Source of the DNA: Mycobacterium paraffinicum | Lineage (GTDB): Bacteria > Actinomycetota > Actinomycetes > Mycobacteriales > Mycobacteriaceae | DNA length: 62,332 nucleotides | NCBI RefSeq assembly: GCF_001907675.1 | Contig: NZ_MPNT01000034.1 | Coordinates: forward strand, 1 to 62,332 | Direction: 5' to 3' | Shown here: positions 8,149 to 17,887 of the stretch, piece by piece | Layout: every line of letters starts with the position of its first letter | Numbering within the stretch: position 1 is the first letter of the stretch | Made by a program: the position numbers and the translations under genes | Notes under the pieces: model-generated | Databases searched by the model: none | What the model saw: the letters and a program-made list of their open reading frames with translations, nothing else | What the model was told of the DNA's origin: nothing

Positions 8149-9915
8149 TCAGACCAGGTAGTAGAGCTGCGGGTGCGGGGCGATTTCGGCCGGCGCCGTG
8201 AGCGGCGCCGGCCCGTCGATCTTGTGGTTCGCGTAGCGCACCGCTTTGAGTGTGGCCGAGAACTCCTCGTCCTCCTCGGGGAAGACCTGCTCGGCGGGGA
8301 ACCAGCTTTGGAACCCGACATTGTGCAACATGCCGAGCGTGTCCGGACGCACCCCGGCGAGCAGAATCGTCACGCCGCGCGCGGTCTCGTCGCGCAGGAA
8401 ATGCTCGATGCGTTCGATGCAGACGACGTCGGGATGCCGCACCCGTTTCAGCCGCACCACCACGAACCTGATGCCTTCGTCAGCGACCCGTCGGCTGATC
8501 TCGGAAAGGTAGCGATCCAGCTCCGGCGCGGCGCCGAAGAACAACTCACCCTCAAGGTCGTAGATGACGATCGAGGGATCCACCGAGTCTCCGGGAATAC
8601 GTTCGCGCACAACGCGTTCCGGCGTGACGACGAGTTCGCGCGCCTTCAGCTTCGCCGCGCGCGGCACGAACAGCAGGATCGACAGGACGACACCGAGCAG
8701 CACCGATTTGTCCAGATCGATCGCCACGCCGGTGAACGCGGTGACGACGACCAACCCGGCGTCGTACTTCGACGCCTTGAGCGTGTAGACCAGGCGCCTG
8801 AAGTCGACCAGCCGCGCCGCGGTCACCAATAGCAGCCCGGCCAGCGCCGCCTGCGGGACGTACCGCAGCAGCGGTGCGAACAACAGCAGCGCCGCGGCCA
8901 CCGTTGCGGCCGAGACGATTCCAGAGAACCGCGTACGGGCTCCGGCCTGGAAGTTGATGGCCGACCGCGACAGCGAACCCGAGCCCGGCAGGCTTTGAAA
9001 GAAGCCGCCGGCAAGGTTGGCCAGGCCTTCGGCCATGATCTGCCGGTTGTAGTCGATCTGCTGGTTGGTTTGATAGGCAATGGCTTTGGCGATCGAGAGC
9101 GCCTCGATGATGCCGACGAAGGCGATCGCCAGCGCGCCCGACGACAAGTGCGGCAGCCAGCCGGTGTGCACCTCGGGGACGTGCACGGTGGGCAGGCTGC
9201 GCGGGATCTTGGCGGCGACCGCGACGGCGGTATGTCCGTTCGAGCCCGGAACCGACCAGCCCGCCAAATACGCGATCAATGCGGTGACGATCAGCACGGC
9301 GAGCATGTCGATCTGCGGCCACCGATAGCGCTGCACCAGCTTCCGCAGAACCACGGCCAGCACCACCGCCGCGGCGCTCAGCGTCAGGGCCCGGTAGTTG
9401 ATGTGGTCACCGTGCGTCAACGTCAGCCACACGCGACGCAGAACCTGCATGTGGCCGTTGCCCTTGTCCCGCACGCCGAGCGCGTTGCCCAGCTGGCCGA
9501 TGGCCAGCAGAAACGCTGCTGCCGCCATGAAGCCGATGATCACCGACTCGGATATGTAGCGGGTCAGATTGCCCAGCTTGAACAAGCTGATCACGATCTG
9601 GAACGCCCCCACCAGCACGGCCAACAGGAACAGCCCCTCGAACAGTTCGGTCGCGTTCTCCGGGTCGATGAACGCCAGTGCCGTGAACACCAGCAGCGAG
9701 ATGGCGCTCGTCGGCCCGTTGATCAGATGCGACGACGACCCGAAGACCGAAGCGGCGATCGTCACGACGATCGCCGAATACACACCGAACCGGGGATCCA
9801 CCCCGGCGATCAGCGCGTAGGCCATCGCCTGGGGAAACGAAATCGCGGCGACGGTGAGCCCGGCGATCAGGTCGTGCCGACCCTTCACCAGGTCGTAATT
9901 GAAGGCGATGGCCAC
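8149..9915 (-). CDS. SulP-family sulfate/anion transporter with C-terminal STAS domain
   Basis: A 588-residue protein. The N-terminal ~420 residues form the SulP membrane domain (start LIAGLTVAAISFPQAMAYAL; the GGFFQSLPGSGSLSRSA segment is the SulP signature region). The last ~130 residues form a STAS domain (IVIYDLEGELFFGAAPELD). Such proteins move sulfate, bicarbonate or related anions in secondary transport. It lies 15 bp downstream of the sulfate-binding-protein gene on the same strand, hence probably one operon. That is an unusual partner because binding proteins normally serve ABC permeases, none of which is visible here. Confidence 0.92.
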   Translation of the reverse strand: MAIAFNYDLVKGRHDLIAGLTVAAISFPQAMAYALIAGVDPRFGVYSAIVVTIAASVFGSSSHLINGPTSAISLLVFTALAFIDPENATELFEGLFLLAVLVGAFQIVISLFKLGNLTRYISESVIIGFMAAAAFLLAIGQLGNALGVRDKGNGHMQVLRRVWLTLTHGDHINYRALTLSAAAVVLAVVLRKLVQRYRWPQIDMLAVLIVTALIAYLAGWSVPGSNGHTAVAVAAKIPRSLPTVHVPEVHTGWLPHLSSGALAIAFVGIIEALSIAKAIAYQTNQQIDYNRQIMAEGLANLAGGFFQSLPGSGSLSRSAINFQAGARTRFSGIVSAATVAAALLLFAPLLRYVPQAALAGLLLVTAARLVDFRRLVYTLKASKYDAGLVVVTAFTGVAIDLDKSVLLGVVLSILLFVPRAAKLKARELVVTPERVVRERIPGDSVDPSIVIYDLEGELFFGAAPELDRYLSEISRRVADEGIRFVVVRLKRVRHPDVVCIERIEHFLRDETARGVTILLAGVRPDTLGMLHNVGFQSWFPAEQVFPEEDEEFSATLKAVRYANHKIDGPAPLTAPAEIAPHPQLYYLV

Positions 9916-9930
9916 CGCGCCGGTCTTCCG

Positions 9931-10998
9931 CTAGGTTCCCGACACCGCGCCCGGCGGCGCGGAGATCGCGTCGAGGATTCCGTTGGTGCCGAAGAACTGT
10001 TCTCGCGCGTCGGCCCAGTCCTTGGCTATGGCGCCGATCGGGAAGAGGGCCAGCGGCGGCAGCCGATCCGCGTGTCGGGCAAGGATTTCCGGCTTGAACG
10101 GCCGATAGCCGTACTGCGCCACCTGCTCTTGCCCCGCGTCGGTGAACAGGTAGTCGAGGTAGGCCTTCGCGTAGCCGGCCGTCTTCGCGTCCGTGACGTT
10201 GGCGTCCACCCACGCGACCGCGGGCTCGGCAAGGATGCTGACCGGCGGATAGACGAGCTCGAGTTCGTCCTTGTTGGCCGTGACCTCGCGCAGCGCTTCG
10301 TTCTCCCATGTGAGCTGCACGTCGCCTACCCTCGCCAGGGTGAAGCTGTCGCCGGCGCTCCGGGCGCCGGCATCGGAGACGGCTACGTGCCGCAACAGCG
10401 TCCGCACGTAGTCGGCCGCCTGGGCGTGGCCGCCGCCGCGGGTGGTGACCGAACCCCAGGCCGCCAGCACGCTGAGCTGGCCGTTGCCCGAGCTGCGCGG
10501 GTTGGGCGTCACCACGGACACGTCACTCTTGATCAGGTCAGCCCAGTCGTGGACGCCCTTGGGATTGCCCTTGCGGACGACGAAGACGATGGTCGAGGTG
10601 TAGGGCACCGAATGATTCGGCAACCGCCGCTGCCAGTCGGCCGCGACCAGCCCCCGCTTGCTCAGCGTGTCGATGTCGCTGATCAACGCCAGCGACACCA
10701 CGCTGGCTCGTTGGCTGCCGTCCAGGACGCTGCGCAGCTGCCGCCCCGATCCACCGTGAGACTCCTTGATGTCGAGGGTGATTCCGGAGCGTGCGCGGTA
10801 TTCGGCGACGAACGCCCGATCGACGGCGGCGTACAGCTCGCGCGTCGGATCGTAGGAGACGTTGAGGATCCGGTTGGCCCCCTGGGGGGAGGCGTACTTG
10901 ACCGCGATCACCCCGGCCGCAACGACGACGGCCACAACACCGAGGACTGTGAGCCAGTCGACCCGCAACAGCGGGAGTGTCGGACGCGCGTCCAGCAT
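9931..10998 (-). CDS. Sulfate-type periplasmic substrate-binding protein, membrane-anchored
   Basis: Starting at the ATG at 10998 gives 355 residues: a signal-anchor ([20 protein letters not shown]) then a mature part with the Sbp/CysP signature [11 protein letters not shown], the [10 protein letters not shown] binding loop and the [17 protein letters not shown] motif. The frame stays open upstream to 11328, but that part would overlap the divergent DUF2252 gene and reads like non-coding sequence. No lipobox Cys is seen. The product likely captures sulfate or a similar oxyanion outside the membrane. It is cotranscribed with the SulP gene. Confidence 0.85.
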   Translation of the reverse strand: MLDARPTLPLLRVDWLTVLGVVAVVVAAGVIAVKYASPQGANRILNVSYDPTRELYAAVDRAFVAEYRARSGITLDIKESHGGSGRQLRSVLDGSQRASVVSLALISDIDTLSKRGLVAADWQRRLPNHSVPYTSTIVFVVRKGNPKGVHDWADLIKSDVSVVTPNPRSSGNGQLSVLAAWGSVTTRGGGHAQAADYVRTLLRHVAVSDAGARSAGDSFTLARVGDVQLTWENEALREVTANKDELELVYPPVSILAEPAVAWVDANVTDAKTAGYAKAYLDYLFTDAGQEQVAQYGYRPFKPEILARHADRLPPLALFPIGAIAKDWADAREQFFGTNGILDAISAPPGAVSGT

Positions 10999-11172
10999 CC
11001 AGGCGTCCTCCCGCGGCAATGGCCCAGCCAGGTTCGTTGGAGCCAAACTTTTTAAGCATGTTAACGATCGGCCCACCCGGGTGCAGCGGTGAGAATCAGC
11101 CTGAAAATAAGTGCACGCGATCGGAGCGTCAAAGCCGACCGCGGTCGCGGCACCGCTGCCTATGCTGAGCCG

Positions 11173-12570
11173 ATGCCGCAACGGGTGCTGCGTGAACGCC
11201 TGATCGATCTGGAAGAGCCTGACAGGGACGTGGCGCGCGGCCGGGCGCTGCGCAAGACCGTCCCGCGGCGCACCCTGGCACAGCTGACTTTGTCCGGCCG
11301 CTCCGCAACCGAAATCCTGGTCGCTCAAAACACTGGGCGTCTAGGCGATCTCGTGCCACTGCGGTTCGCGCGAATGCTCACCGACCCGTTCTCGTTCTAC
11401 CGCGGGTCGGCGGCGGTCATGGCGGCCGACCTGGGCGCCAGCCCGTCGAGCGGCATCGAAGTGATGTGCTGCGGTGACGCCCACGTGTCCAACTTCGGCA
11501 TGTATGCGGCGCCGCACCGCTCAATAGTGTTCGACCTGAACGACTTCGACGAGGCGGCCGTCGCTCCGGCGGAATGGGACGTCAAGCGCCTGATCACCAG
11601 CGCGATCGTCGGCGGCCGCCACGCGGGTTATCGCGCAAAAGCCATCCGCCGTTGCGTCGAGCAGGCGCTGGTCGGCTATCAAACCAGCCTGCGGGCGACG
11701 CTCGCGATGAACGTGTTGGACCGCTACTACCTGCGGGTCGAACCGGAGCGGGACAAGGCACAGGTGTCCAAGGGCCTGGTCGACGTGATGCAGAGGACGG
11801 CATCCCGGGCGCGCAGCAGGACGTCGGCGCGAGTCTTCAAACAGCTCACCGAGATTGGCGCCGACGGCACGCCGCGGCTACGGGAGGACGCGCCGGTCTT
11901 GCGGCACGTCGACGAGGACATCGAAGCCGTGCTGACGGAATCCATACAGGAGTATCTGACCACCGTGCCCGCGGACGTCGCGCTGCTGCTGTCGCACTTC
12001 CGCGTCACCGATATGGCGCTGCGGGTGGTCGGCGTCGGCAGCGTCGGCACCCGGTGCTACTTGGTCATCCTGGTCGGTCCCAACCGCACCCCGTTGATCC
12101 TGCAGATCAAGGAAGCGAACCGATCGGTGCTCGACGAATACGGCGGTTGGCCCCAGCCCGACACGCTGGGGGCCGCCGTCGAGGCCGGGGGCCAGGGCAT
12201 GCGCGTGGTCGACGGCCAGCGAATGCTGCAGGCGATGTCCGACGTATTCCTCGGCGCCACGCGCAAGGACGGCCGCGATTACTACGTCCGTCAGTTCCAC
12301 GACATGAAGGGCACGGTCGAGACGGAGGGCATGGGAGCCGCCACTTTCCGCGACTACGTCACGGCCTGCGCGGTGCTGTTGGCGCGGGCGCATTCGCAAA
12401 GCGCGAATGCGTCGTTGCTGCGCGGCTACGTCGGCACCAGCGCCTCCGTGCACGACGCGGTTGCCGAGTGGTGTTACGCGTACGCGGATAAGTCGCTCGA
12501 CGATTTCCACCAATTGCGGGCCGCGGCCGCGGCCGGCGACATCGAGGTGGCCGCGGATCCCGTCCGGTAA
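11173..12570 (+). CDS. DUF2252 domain protein
   Basis: From the ATG at 11173 the product is 465 residues; an in-frame upstream start at 11089 is possible. The diagnostic block is [19 protein letters not shown] followed by [20 protein letters not shown], characteristic of DUF2252, a family with distant resemblance to aminoglycoside-phosphotransferase/protein-kinase folds (GDxHxxN and FDxNDFD look like catalytic and metal-binding loops). No biochemical role is established to my knowledge. Its last base overlaps the first base of a palindrome serving the next gene. Confidence 0.85.
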   Translation: MPQRVLRERLIDLEEPDRDVARGRALRKTVPRRTLAQLTLSGRSATEILVAQNTGRLGDLVPLRFARMLTDPFSFYRGSAAVMAADLGASPSSGIEVMCCGDAHVSNFGMYAAPHRSIVFDLNDFDEAAVAPAEWDVKRLITSAIVGGRHAGYRAKAIRRCVEQALVGYQTSLRATLAMNVLDRYYLRVEPERDKAQVSKGLVDVMQRTASRARSRTSARVFKQLTEIGADGTPRLREDAPVLRHVDEDIEAVLTESIQEYLTTVPADVALLLSHFRVTDMALRVVGVGSVGTRCYLVILVGPNRTPLILQIKEANRSVLDEYGGWPQPDTLGAAVEAGGQGMRVVDGQRMLQAMSDVFLGATRKDGRDYYVRQFHDMKGTVETEGMGAATFRDYVTACAVLLARAHSQSANASLLRGYVGTSASVHDAVAEWCYAYADKSLDDFHQLRAAAAAGDIEVAADPVR

Positions 12571-12583
12571 TCAATCAATTGAT
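12570..12583. promoter_or_regulatory. Palindromic operator, copy 1 (upstream of alcohol dehydrogenase)
   Basis: ATCAA-TCAA-TTGAT is a 5+5 bp inverted repeat with a 4 bp spacer, 48 bp upstream of the dehydrogenase start. The same architecture (ATCRA-N4-TYGAT) recurs at 17142-17155 and 17890-17903, next to the monooxygenase operon and the TetR pair. It is predicted to be a TetR binding site. Confidence 0.65.
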
Positions 12584-12630
12584 AGTATTTATGCCGGTGT
12601 GAGCTCCCGGCAGGAAGGCGGCACCGGTCG

Positions 12631-13788
12631 ATGCGAAGCCGCGCTGCCATCCTCTACGACTACGGCAGTCCGTGGTCGGTCGAGGAGTTCGAGCTGGACC
12701 CGCCGAAGGCCGGCGAGGTCCTGGTGCAACTTGCCGCCACCGGGCTCTGCCACTCCGACGAACACATCCGGCGGGGCAAGCTGGCCCCACCGCCAGAGAC
12801 GTTGCGGGCTCTCGGATTACCGACCATGTCGCCGACGATCGGCGGGCATGAGGGTTCCGGTGTGGTGGTGGAGGTCGGGGCGGGCGTCGCCGGGTTTGCG
12901 CCGGGCGACCACGTGGTGACATCCTTCGTCGCGGTGTGCGGCCGATGCAGGTGGTGCGCCTCGGGGATGGAGTACCTGTGCGACACGGGGTCGGGGACTT
13001 TGACGCCAGGTATGCCGACGGACGGCACCTTTCGCCATCACACGATCGACGGGCGAGACCTCGGCCACGTCTCCAAGATCGGCGCGTTCGCCGAACACAC
13101 TGTGGTGGCGGCGGATTCGCTCATCAAGATCGCCCCGGACTTTCCGCTGGTGCCCGCCGCGCTGTTGGCGTGCGCGGTTCCCACCGGCTATGGCTCGGCC
13201 GCCCGGCGTGCGGGGGTACGGGGCGGCGACACGGTGGTGGTGATCGGGACCGGCGGAATCGGCACCGCGGCCGTTCAGGGCGCCCGCATCAGCGGAGCGG
13301 CCCGGATCGTCGCCGTCGATCCGAGCGACTACAAGCGCACCTCCGCAACGAAATTCGGCGCCACCCACACCGCAGCGACGGCGACGGACGCGCTCGAACT
13401 GGTGCGCGACCTGACCCGCGGCGTGATGGCGGACGCGGTCGTGGTGTCCCCCGCCGTGATCGGTGAGGCCGACGTCGGGGCGGCGCTGGCGCTCACCCGC
13501 AAGGGCGGCACTTGCGTGCTGACCGGCCTGCCCGCGCCGGCGACGGACTCGATCGCCGTCGCGCTGCAAGACTTCATCCTGATGAACAAGACGTTGTGCG
13601 GCACGGTGTTCGGGGCCTGCAACCCCAGAAGCGACATCGCCCTGCTGGCCACGCTCTACGAGTCGGGTCGGTTACTCCTCGACGAGATGATCACCAAACG
13701 CTACCGGCTCGACGACATCAACGACGCCTACGCCGATTTGACCGCCGGCCGGCTGATCCGGGGAGTCATCGATTTCGGCATGCGCTAA
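12631..13788 (+). CDS. Zinc-dependent alcohol dehydrogenase, NDMA/mycofactocin-dependent type
   Basis: A 385-residue medium-chain dehydrogenase. Catalytic zinc ligands Cys40 (GLCHSDEH) and His73/Glu74 (GGHEGSG) are visible, as are the structural-zinc cysteines 103, 106, 109 and 117, and a GTGGIG Rossmann motif. The overall pattern matches the NDMA-dependent branch, whose cofactor NAD stays bound and is reoxidised through mycofactocin; this is family knowledge, not visible here. The gene lies beside two Baeyer-Villiger monooxygenases and shares their palindrome, suggesting an alcohol-to-carbonyl then carbonyl-to-ester pathway. Its 3' end overlaps the opposing monooxygenase by 117 bp. Confidence 0.88.
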   Translation: MRSRAAILYDYGSPWSVEEFELDPPKAGEVLVQLAATGLCHSDEHIRRGKLAPPPETLRALGLPTMSPTIGGHEGSGVVVEVGAGVAGFAPGDHVVTSFVAVCGRCRWCASGMEYLCDTGSGTLTPGMPTDGTFRHHTIDGRDLGHVSKIGAFAEHTVVAADSLIKIAPDFPLVPAALLACAVPTGYGSAARRAGVRGGDTVVVIGTGGIGTAAVQGARISGAARIVAVDPSDYKRTSATKFGATHTAATATDALELVRDLTRGVMADAVVVSPAVIGEADVGAALALTRKGGTCVLTGLPAPATDSIAVALQDFILMNKTLCGTVFGACNPRSDIALLATLYESGRLLLDEMITKRYRLDDINDAYADLTAGRLIRGVIDFGMR

Positions 13789-15315
13789 CGGCGCCGGCTG
13801 GTTGCCGGTGCGGTGCGACCAGTCGCGCCGTCTCAGCCGCCAGGTCCGCCGGGCGTACTCCAGCTCGGTGTACGGCCATTGGGTGACGATCCGGCCGGTG
13901 GGCGAACGGAAATAGCTGTCGCACCGCGTCCAGATGGTGCGCTCCAGATCCGCGGAAAGCGCATCGTTGTAGCGTTTTTCGGCTTCGGGACGGACGTCGA
14001 CGTAGCCGCCCTTGCGCGCCACCCTGCTGACCGCGCTGGTGACCAGTCGCGCGCCGGCCTCGAGGATGTAGACGATCGAGTTGCCGCCCTGGTTGGTGTT
14101 GGGGCCATAAAGCATGAAAAAGTTCGGGAAGCCGCTGACCGCGACGCCCAGGTACGCGGTCGGGTCGTCGCCCCAACGCTCGTGCAGGCGGCGTCCGCCG
14201 GGCCCGATGACGTCGATGCCCGACAGATAGCGGGACGTCTCGAACCCCGTGGCCAGCACGATCGCGTCGACGTCGACCCTCCGCCCCGCCTTGGTCAGCA
14301 CGGCGGACGCGTCGATCCGCTCGATGGGGTCGGTGACCAACTCGACATTGTCACGTTGCAACGCCCGGTAGAACTCATCACCCAGCAGCACGCGCTTGCA
14401 GCGAAACGGATAGTCCGGCGTCAACGCCCGGCGCAGCCGCTCGTCGTCGACGGTGCGCTCCAGGAATGACGTCGCGATCCGCGTGCGCGACGTGACGACG
14501 GGGTCGTCGGCGAAGGTCGCGGTGTTGTCGTGCTGAAACTTCCAGATCTGCCAGCGGGTGCGGCGTACGGCCAACGGGTTGCGGCGGAATCGCGCCAATT
14601 CGGCGGCGCTGTAAGGACGGTCATCCTTGGGCACCATCCACGGCGGTGTGCGTTGGAAGACGCTGACGCGGTCGGCGACCTTGGCCAGTTCGGGGACCGC
14701 CTGCACCCCGCTCGCGCCGGTGCCAATGACCGCCACGTGCTTGCCCGCAAGATCGGCGTGGTGATCCCATCGTGCGGTGTGCATCAGCGCGCCGGAGAAG
14801 TCGCTCAAGCCTGCGATGTCGGGAAGCTTTGGGGCACCGAACAATCCGACCGCGCACACGACCACATCCGCCGTCAGGCCGGCGGTGTGCCCCGCCCGGT
14901 CGAGCTGGCATTCCCAACTCCCGTCGTTCCAGCGAACCGAGCGCACCCGGGTGCCCAGCATGAGGTGCCGGCGCAGATCGAAATCGTCGGCCACCGATTC
15001 GAGGTAGGCCAGTATCTCGGGTTGCCGCGCATAGGTACGGCTCCACGTTTTGTTGGGCGCGAAGGAGAACGAGTAGAGGTGGCTTTGGATGTCGCACGCG
15101 GCGCCGGGATAAGTGTTGCGCCGCCAGGTGCCTCCGACGCCGTCGTCGGCTTCGATGATCACCAGATCGTCGAGGCCGGCCCGGCGCAGCGCGACCGCGG
15201 CGCCGAGGCCGCCGAATCCCGCGCCGATGATCGCCACCCGGGGCGGGCGCCGGCGCAGAGTCGCCGCCCGCAGCCGGCCGACGCCGTAGTGCCAGCACGC
15301 CCGCGCACTCGTCAC
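13672..15315 (-). CDS. Baeyer-Villiger-type flavin monooxygenase (second of tandem pair)
   Basis: A GTG at 15315 overlaps the upstream gene stop (GTGA, 15312-15315) and gives 547 residues. FAD motif GAGFGG lies at 31-36, NADPH motif GTGASG near 198, and the Baeyer-Villiger fingerprint FSGALMHTARWD (FxGxxxHxxxWD) at 173-184. The reaction is O2/NADPH-dependent insertion of oxygen next to a carbonyl. A farther GTG at 15372 is in frame but would overlap more. The last ~40 residues, beyond RRTWRLRRRDWSHR, run antisense to the dehydrogenase and look like read-through past the normal family end. Confidence 0.88.
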   Translation of the reverse strand: MTSARACWHYGVGRLRAATLRRRPPRVAIIGAGFGGLGAAVALRRAGLDDLVIIEADDGVGGTWRRNTYPGAACDIQSHLYSFSFAPNKTWSRTYARQPEILAYLESVADDFDLRRHLMLGTRVRSVRWNDGSWECQLDRAGHTAGLTADVVVCAVGLFGAPKLPDIAGLSDFSGALMHTARWDHHADLAGKHVAVIGTGASGVQAVPELAKVADRVSVFQRTPPWMVPKDDRPYSAAELARFRRNPLAVRRTRWQIWKFQHDNTATFADDPVVTSRTRIATSFLERTVDDERLRRALTPDYPFRCKRVLLGDEFYRALQRDNVELVTDPIERIDASAVLTKAGRRVDVDAIVLATGFETSRYLSGIDVIGPGGRRLHERWGDDPTAYLGVAVSGFPNFFMLYGPNTNQGGNSIVYILEAGARLVTSAVSRVARKGGYVDVRPEAEKRYNDALSADLERTIWTRCDSYFRSPTGRIVTQWPYTELEYARRTWRLRRRDWSHRTGNQPAPLAHAEIDDSPDQPAGGQIGVGVVDVVEPVAFGDHLVEE

Positions 15316-17111
15316 GTCCCGGCCGTCCCGCCGCGAATCAGGTAGCCCTCGAGGCCACCGCTCGTCCGCCACGCCCGCAACATGTCGGCATACTCGGTGG
15401 GTGCGCCGAAGAAGAAGCTGCCTTGACGAGTCTTGGTGTCCGCCTTGCCCTCACGGTTGTAGTAGCCGGGGGTGCACGTCTGGGCGCGCTCGGCGCTGGC
15501 GGCCGACCGTGTGACAACCGTGTCCACCCAGGCGGACTCGGCGTCGGGCGTGGCCTCGATTTCGTCGACGCCGTGCTCGAGCGCCCAGGCGATGATCCAC
15601 GCGGCGTGCGTGGCCTGCACGTCGAGCAGGTAGGGGAAGTTCACCGTCAGCCCCGCCTGGGCGATGCTCTCGATGAAGCAGTTGGGAAACCCCGTCGTGC
15701 ACAGGCCCTGGAACGTGCGCACACCGTCGGCCCAGTGGTCGGTCAGCGAGACCCCGTCACGGCCGATCAACTCGAACCCGGTGCAGCGGCAGTAGTCGGT
15801 GCCCACCTCGAAACCCGTTGCGAAGATCAGACAGTCGAGCTCGTATCGCACGCCGTCGACCACCACTCCCGACTCGGTGATGCGCTGGACCCCGCGGCCG
15901 CGGGTGTCGACCAGCGTGACGTTGTCGCGGTTGAACGTCTGCAGGTAGTCGTCGTGGAAACAGGGGCGTTTGCAGAAATAGCCGTACCACGGTTTGAGCG
16001 CCTCGGCGGTGGCCGGATCGGTGACGAGCTCGTCGACTCGCGCCCGGATCTCCTCCATCTTGGCGAAGTCCGCGATCTCGATGTCGCGGCCACGTTGCGC
16101 CGGATCCACGACGCCATCCCCGTCATGGCGCATCACGGGAAGCTTGCGCGTGATGCTTGTCCAGGCGTCGGCGACCAGGTCTTCGTCGGCTTGGCCGCCG
16201 GCGGTCAGGATCTGAAAGTTTTCGATGCGCCGACGCTGCCAGCCGGGCCGTAACGTGTTGGCCCACTGCGCATCCGTGGCGCGGTTCGCGCGGACGTCGA
16301 CCGACGACGGCGTCCGCTGGAAGACGTAGAGCCGCTGCGCCGCCGCGGCGAGGTGGGGGACGCACTGGATCGCCGTGGCGCCGGTGCCGATGATGCCGAC
16401 CCGCTTGCCGGCCAAATTCTCCAGGCTCTCGCCGGTGTAGGCGTAGTCCCACCGGCTGGTATGGAAGGCGTGCCCGCGAAACGCGCCGAGGCCCTCGATC
16501 CCCGGCAGCTTGGGCTTGGCCTGGTAGCCGTTGGCCATGGACACGAACCTGGCCCGCATCTCGTCGCCACGGTTCGTGCGGATGACCCACCGCGACTCCT
16601 GTGCGTCCCAGCGGATCTCCTGCACGTCGGTCCGCAGGCATGCGTCGCGATACAGGTCGTAGTGCCGCGCGATTCGCTGGCAATGGGCGAAGATCTCCGG
16701 ACCCTTGGCGTACTTCTCGGTCGGGACATAGCCGAGCTCCTCCAACAGCGGCATGTATACATACGACTCGACGTCGCAGGCGATCCCCGGGTAGCGGTTC
16801 CAGTACCACGTCCCGCCCACGTCGGCCGCCCGATCGATGAGCCGCACGCTGTCGACGCCGAGCTGGCGCAGCCGCACCCCCGTCAGGAGCCCGCCGAAGC
16901 CGGCGCCGATGACCGCGACATCGACCTCGTCGGTCAGCGGCTCGCGCGTGAATTCACCGTCCACCCAGGGGTCGTCGGCGAAGCGGGCGAACGCCCCCGC
17001 CGCCTCCACGTACTGCGCGATGCCGTCGGGCCGCAATCGGCGCGCGCGCTCTTCGGCGTACTTGCGTCGCAGCGCGTCGACGTCGAATGTCGCGCCAACG
17101 GTTTCAGTCAA
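15312..17111 (-). CDS. Baeyer-Villiger monooxygenase (first of tandem pair)
   Basis: A 599-residue flavoprotein. It has a ~60-residue N-terminal extension, FAD motif GAGFGG at 69-74, GGTWYWNRYPGIACDVES at 99-116, the Baeyer-Villiger fingerprint FRGHAFHTSRWD at 211-222, the NADPH motif GTGATA near 238 and ATGFEVG. Length and extension resemble cyclohexanone/steroid monooxygenase-type enzymes. It is translationally coupled to the second monooxygenase. The promoter region contains a 24 bp imperfect palindrome, and two TetR genes stand immediately upstream. The substrate is probably a cyclic or long-chain ketone (inference). Confidence 0.92.
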   Translation of the reverse strand: MTETVGATFDVDALRRKYAEERARRLRPDGIAQYVEAAGAFARFADDPWVDGEFTREPLTDEVDVAVIGAGFGGLLTGVRLRQLGVDSVRLIDRAADVGGTWYWNRYPGIACDVESYVYMPLLEELGYVPTEKYAKGPEIFAHCQRIARHYDLYRDACLRTDVQEIRWDAQESRWVIRTNRGDEMRARFVSMANGYQAKPKLPGIEGLGAFRGHAFHTSRWDYAYTGESLENLAGKRVGIIGTGATAIQCVPHLAAAAQRLYVFQRTPSSVDVRANRATDAQWANTLRPGWQRRRIENFQILTAGGQADEDLVADAWTSITRKLPVMRHDGDGVVDPAQRGRDIEIADFAKMEEIRARVDELVTDPATAEALKPWYGYFCKRPCFHDDYLQTFNRDNVTLVDTRGRGVQRITESGVVVDGVRYELDCLIFATGFEVGTDYCRCTGFELIGRDGVSLTDHWADGVRTFQGLCTTGFPNCFIESIAQAGLTVNFPYLLDVQATHAAWIIAWALEHGVDEIEATPDAESAWVDTVVTRSAASAERAQTCTPGYYNREGKADTKTRQGSFFFGAPTEYADMLRAWRTSGGLEGYLIRGGTAGT

Positions 17112-17136
17112 GGCCCGATCCTCTCGTGGCCCGACT

Positions 17137-17160
17137 ATATAATCAATCGCTTGATCATAT
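17137..17160. promoter_or_regulatory. Palindromic operator, copy 2 (promoter of BVMO operon)
   Basis: The core ATCAA-TCGC-TTGAT at 17142-17155 is flanked symmetrically by ATAT at 17137-17140 and 17157-17160. It sits 31 bp upstream of the first monooxygenase start. It has the same core as copies 1 and 3, and the AT-rich flanks probably overlap the promoter. Confidence 0.7.
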
Positions 17161-17206
17161 CAAGGTGTTGCGGCGCCCGCCCGCGGCTACCCTCGCCCGC
17201 CGGCGG

Positions 17207-17878
17207 CTACCCCCGCTTGCCCGCGGCGAACAAGGTTCCCCTGATCATTTTCTTGGCCGCGTCCAGCGCGGCGTGGTAATCGCGCGGCGGCGACGTCGCC
17301 GCCAGCTCGACCAACCCGTAGATCAGCGCGTAGACGGCCTCGACGACGCTGTCCCGATCGGAAGCCTGCGACAGCTCGCCCCGCCGGTAGCCGTCGTCGA
17401 CGATGCCCTCGATGATGTCGCGGAAGGCCTGAAACCCCGTGCCCCCGTGGACATGTGGATCGGGGCCCACCGCGCCTTCGGCGCGGATCACCCACTCGAA
17501 GGCGGCGAGGTCGGGGTACTCGCGCATGAGCCGACCCGATTCGTCGAGTACCGCCTCGATGCGGTCGACCGCGCTCCCGGACCGGGTGGCGGCCGCGCGC
17601 AGCCGTGGTAATGCGACATCGGTACGCGCGGCGATCGCGGCCTTGATCAGCTCGGCCTTGTTCGGGAAGTAGTTGTACAGGCTGGCACTGGTGACGTCCG
17701 CGGTGCGGGCGATCTCGCGAATCGTGGCTCGCGAGTAGCCTACCGTCGCCACGCAGCGCATCGTGGCCACGATGATCCGCTGGCGGGTCTCCTCACCGCT
17801 GGCGCCGACGGGGCGTCCCCGCGTCACCGCAATCTCCCCACTCGCGCGTCCCGTCCGCCGGCTCTCGGTGCCTGACAT
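17207..17878 (-). CDS. TetR-family regulator (sister of the divergent TetR)
   Basis: A 223-residue protein. The TetR HTH region (ETRQRIIVATMRCVATVG, then IREIARTADVTSASLYNYF) is followed by an all-helical ligand domain. The DNA-binding half is nearly the same as that of the divergent TetR at 17971: both contain GRPVGA.GE.TR, MRCVA, GYSR.TIREIAR.AD.TS.SLY.YFPNK. So the two arose by duplication and probably recognise the same palindrome. It precedes the monooxygenase operon on the same strand and is the likely local repressor. Confidence 0.9.
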   Translation of the reverse strand: MSGTESRRTGRASGEIAVTRGRPVGASGEETRQRIIVATMRCVATVGYSRATIREIARTADVTSASLYNYFPNKAELIKAAIAARTDVALPRLRAAATRSGSAVDRIEAVLDESGRLMREYPDLAAFEWVIRAEGAVGPDPHVHGGTGFQAFRDIIEGIVDDGYRRGELSQASDRDSVVEAVYALIYGLVELAATSPPRDYHAALDAAKKMIRGTLFAAGKRG

Positions 17879-17887
17879 GGTCGAATA

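Noticed and set aside
8995..11055. 686-codon plus-strand open frame
   Set aside because: It runs antisense to the SulP and sulfate-binding-protein genes, is dominated by Arg, Gly, His, Asp and Gln as expected of GC-rich shadow frames, and has no domain.
11002..11328. 110-codon upstream extension of the sulfate-binding protein
   Set aside because: It would overlap the divergent DUF2252 gene and put the signal anchor deep inside the protein.
12588..12630. Longer dehydrogenase reading frame from upstream starts
   Set aside because: The ATG at 12631 gives the normal family N-terminus (MRSRAAILYDYG); upstream candidates are out of frame or lie next to the palindrome.
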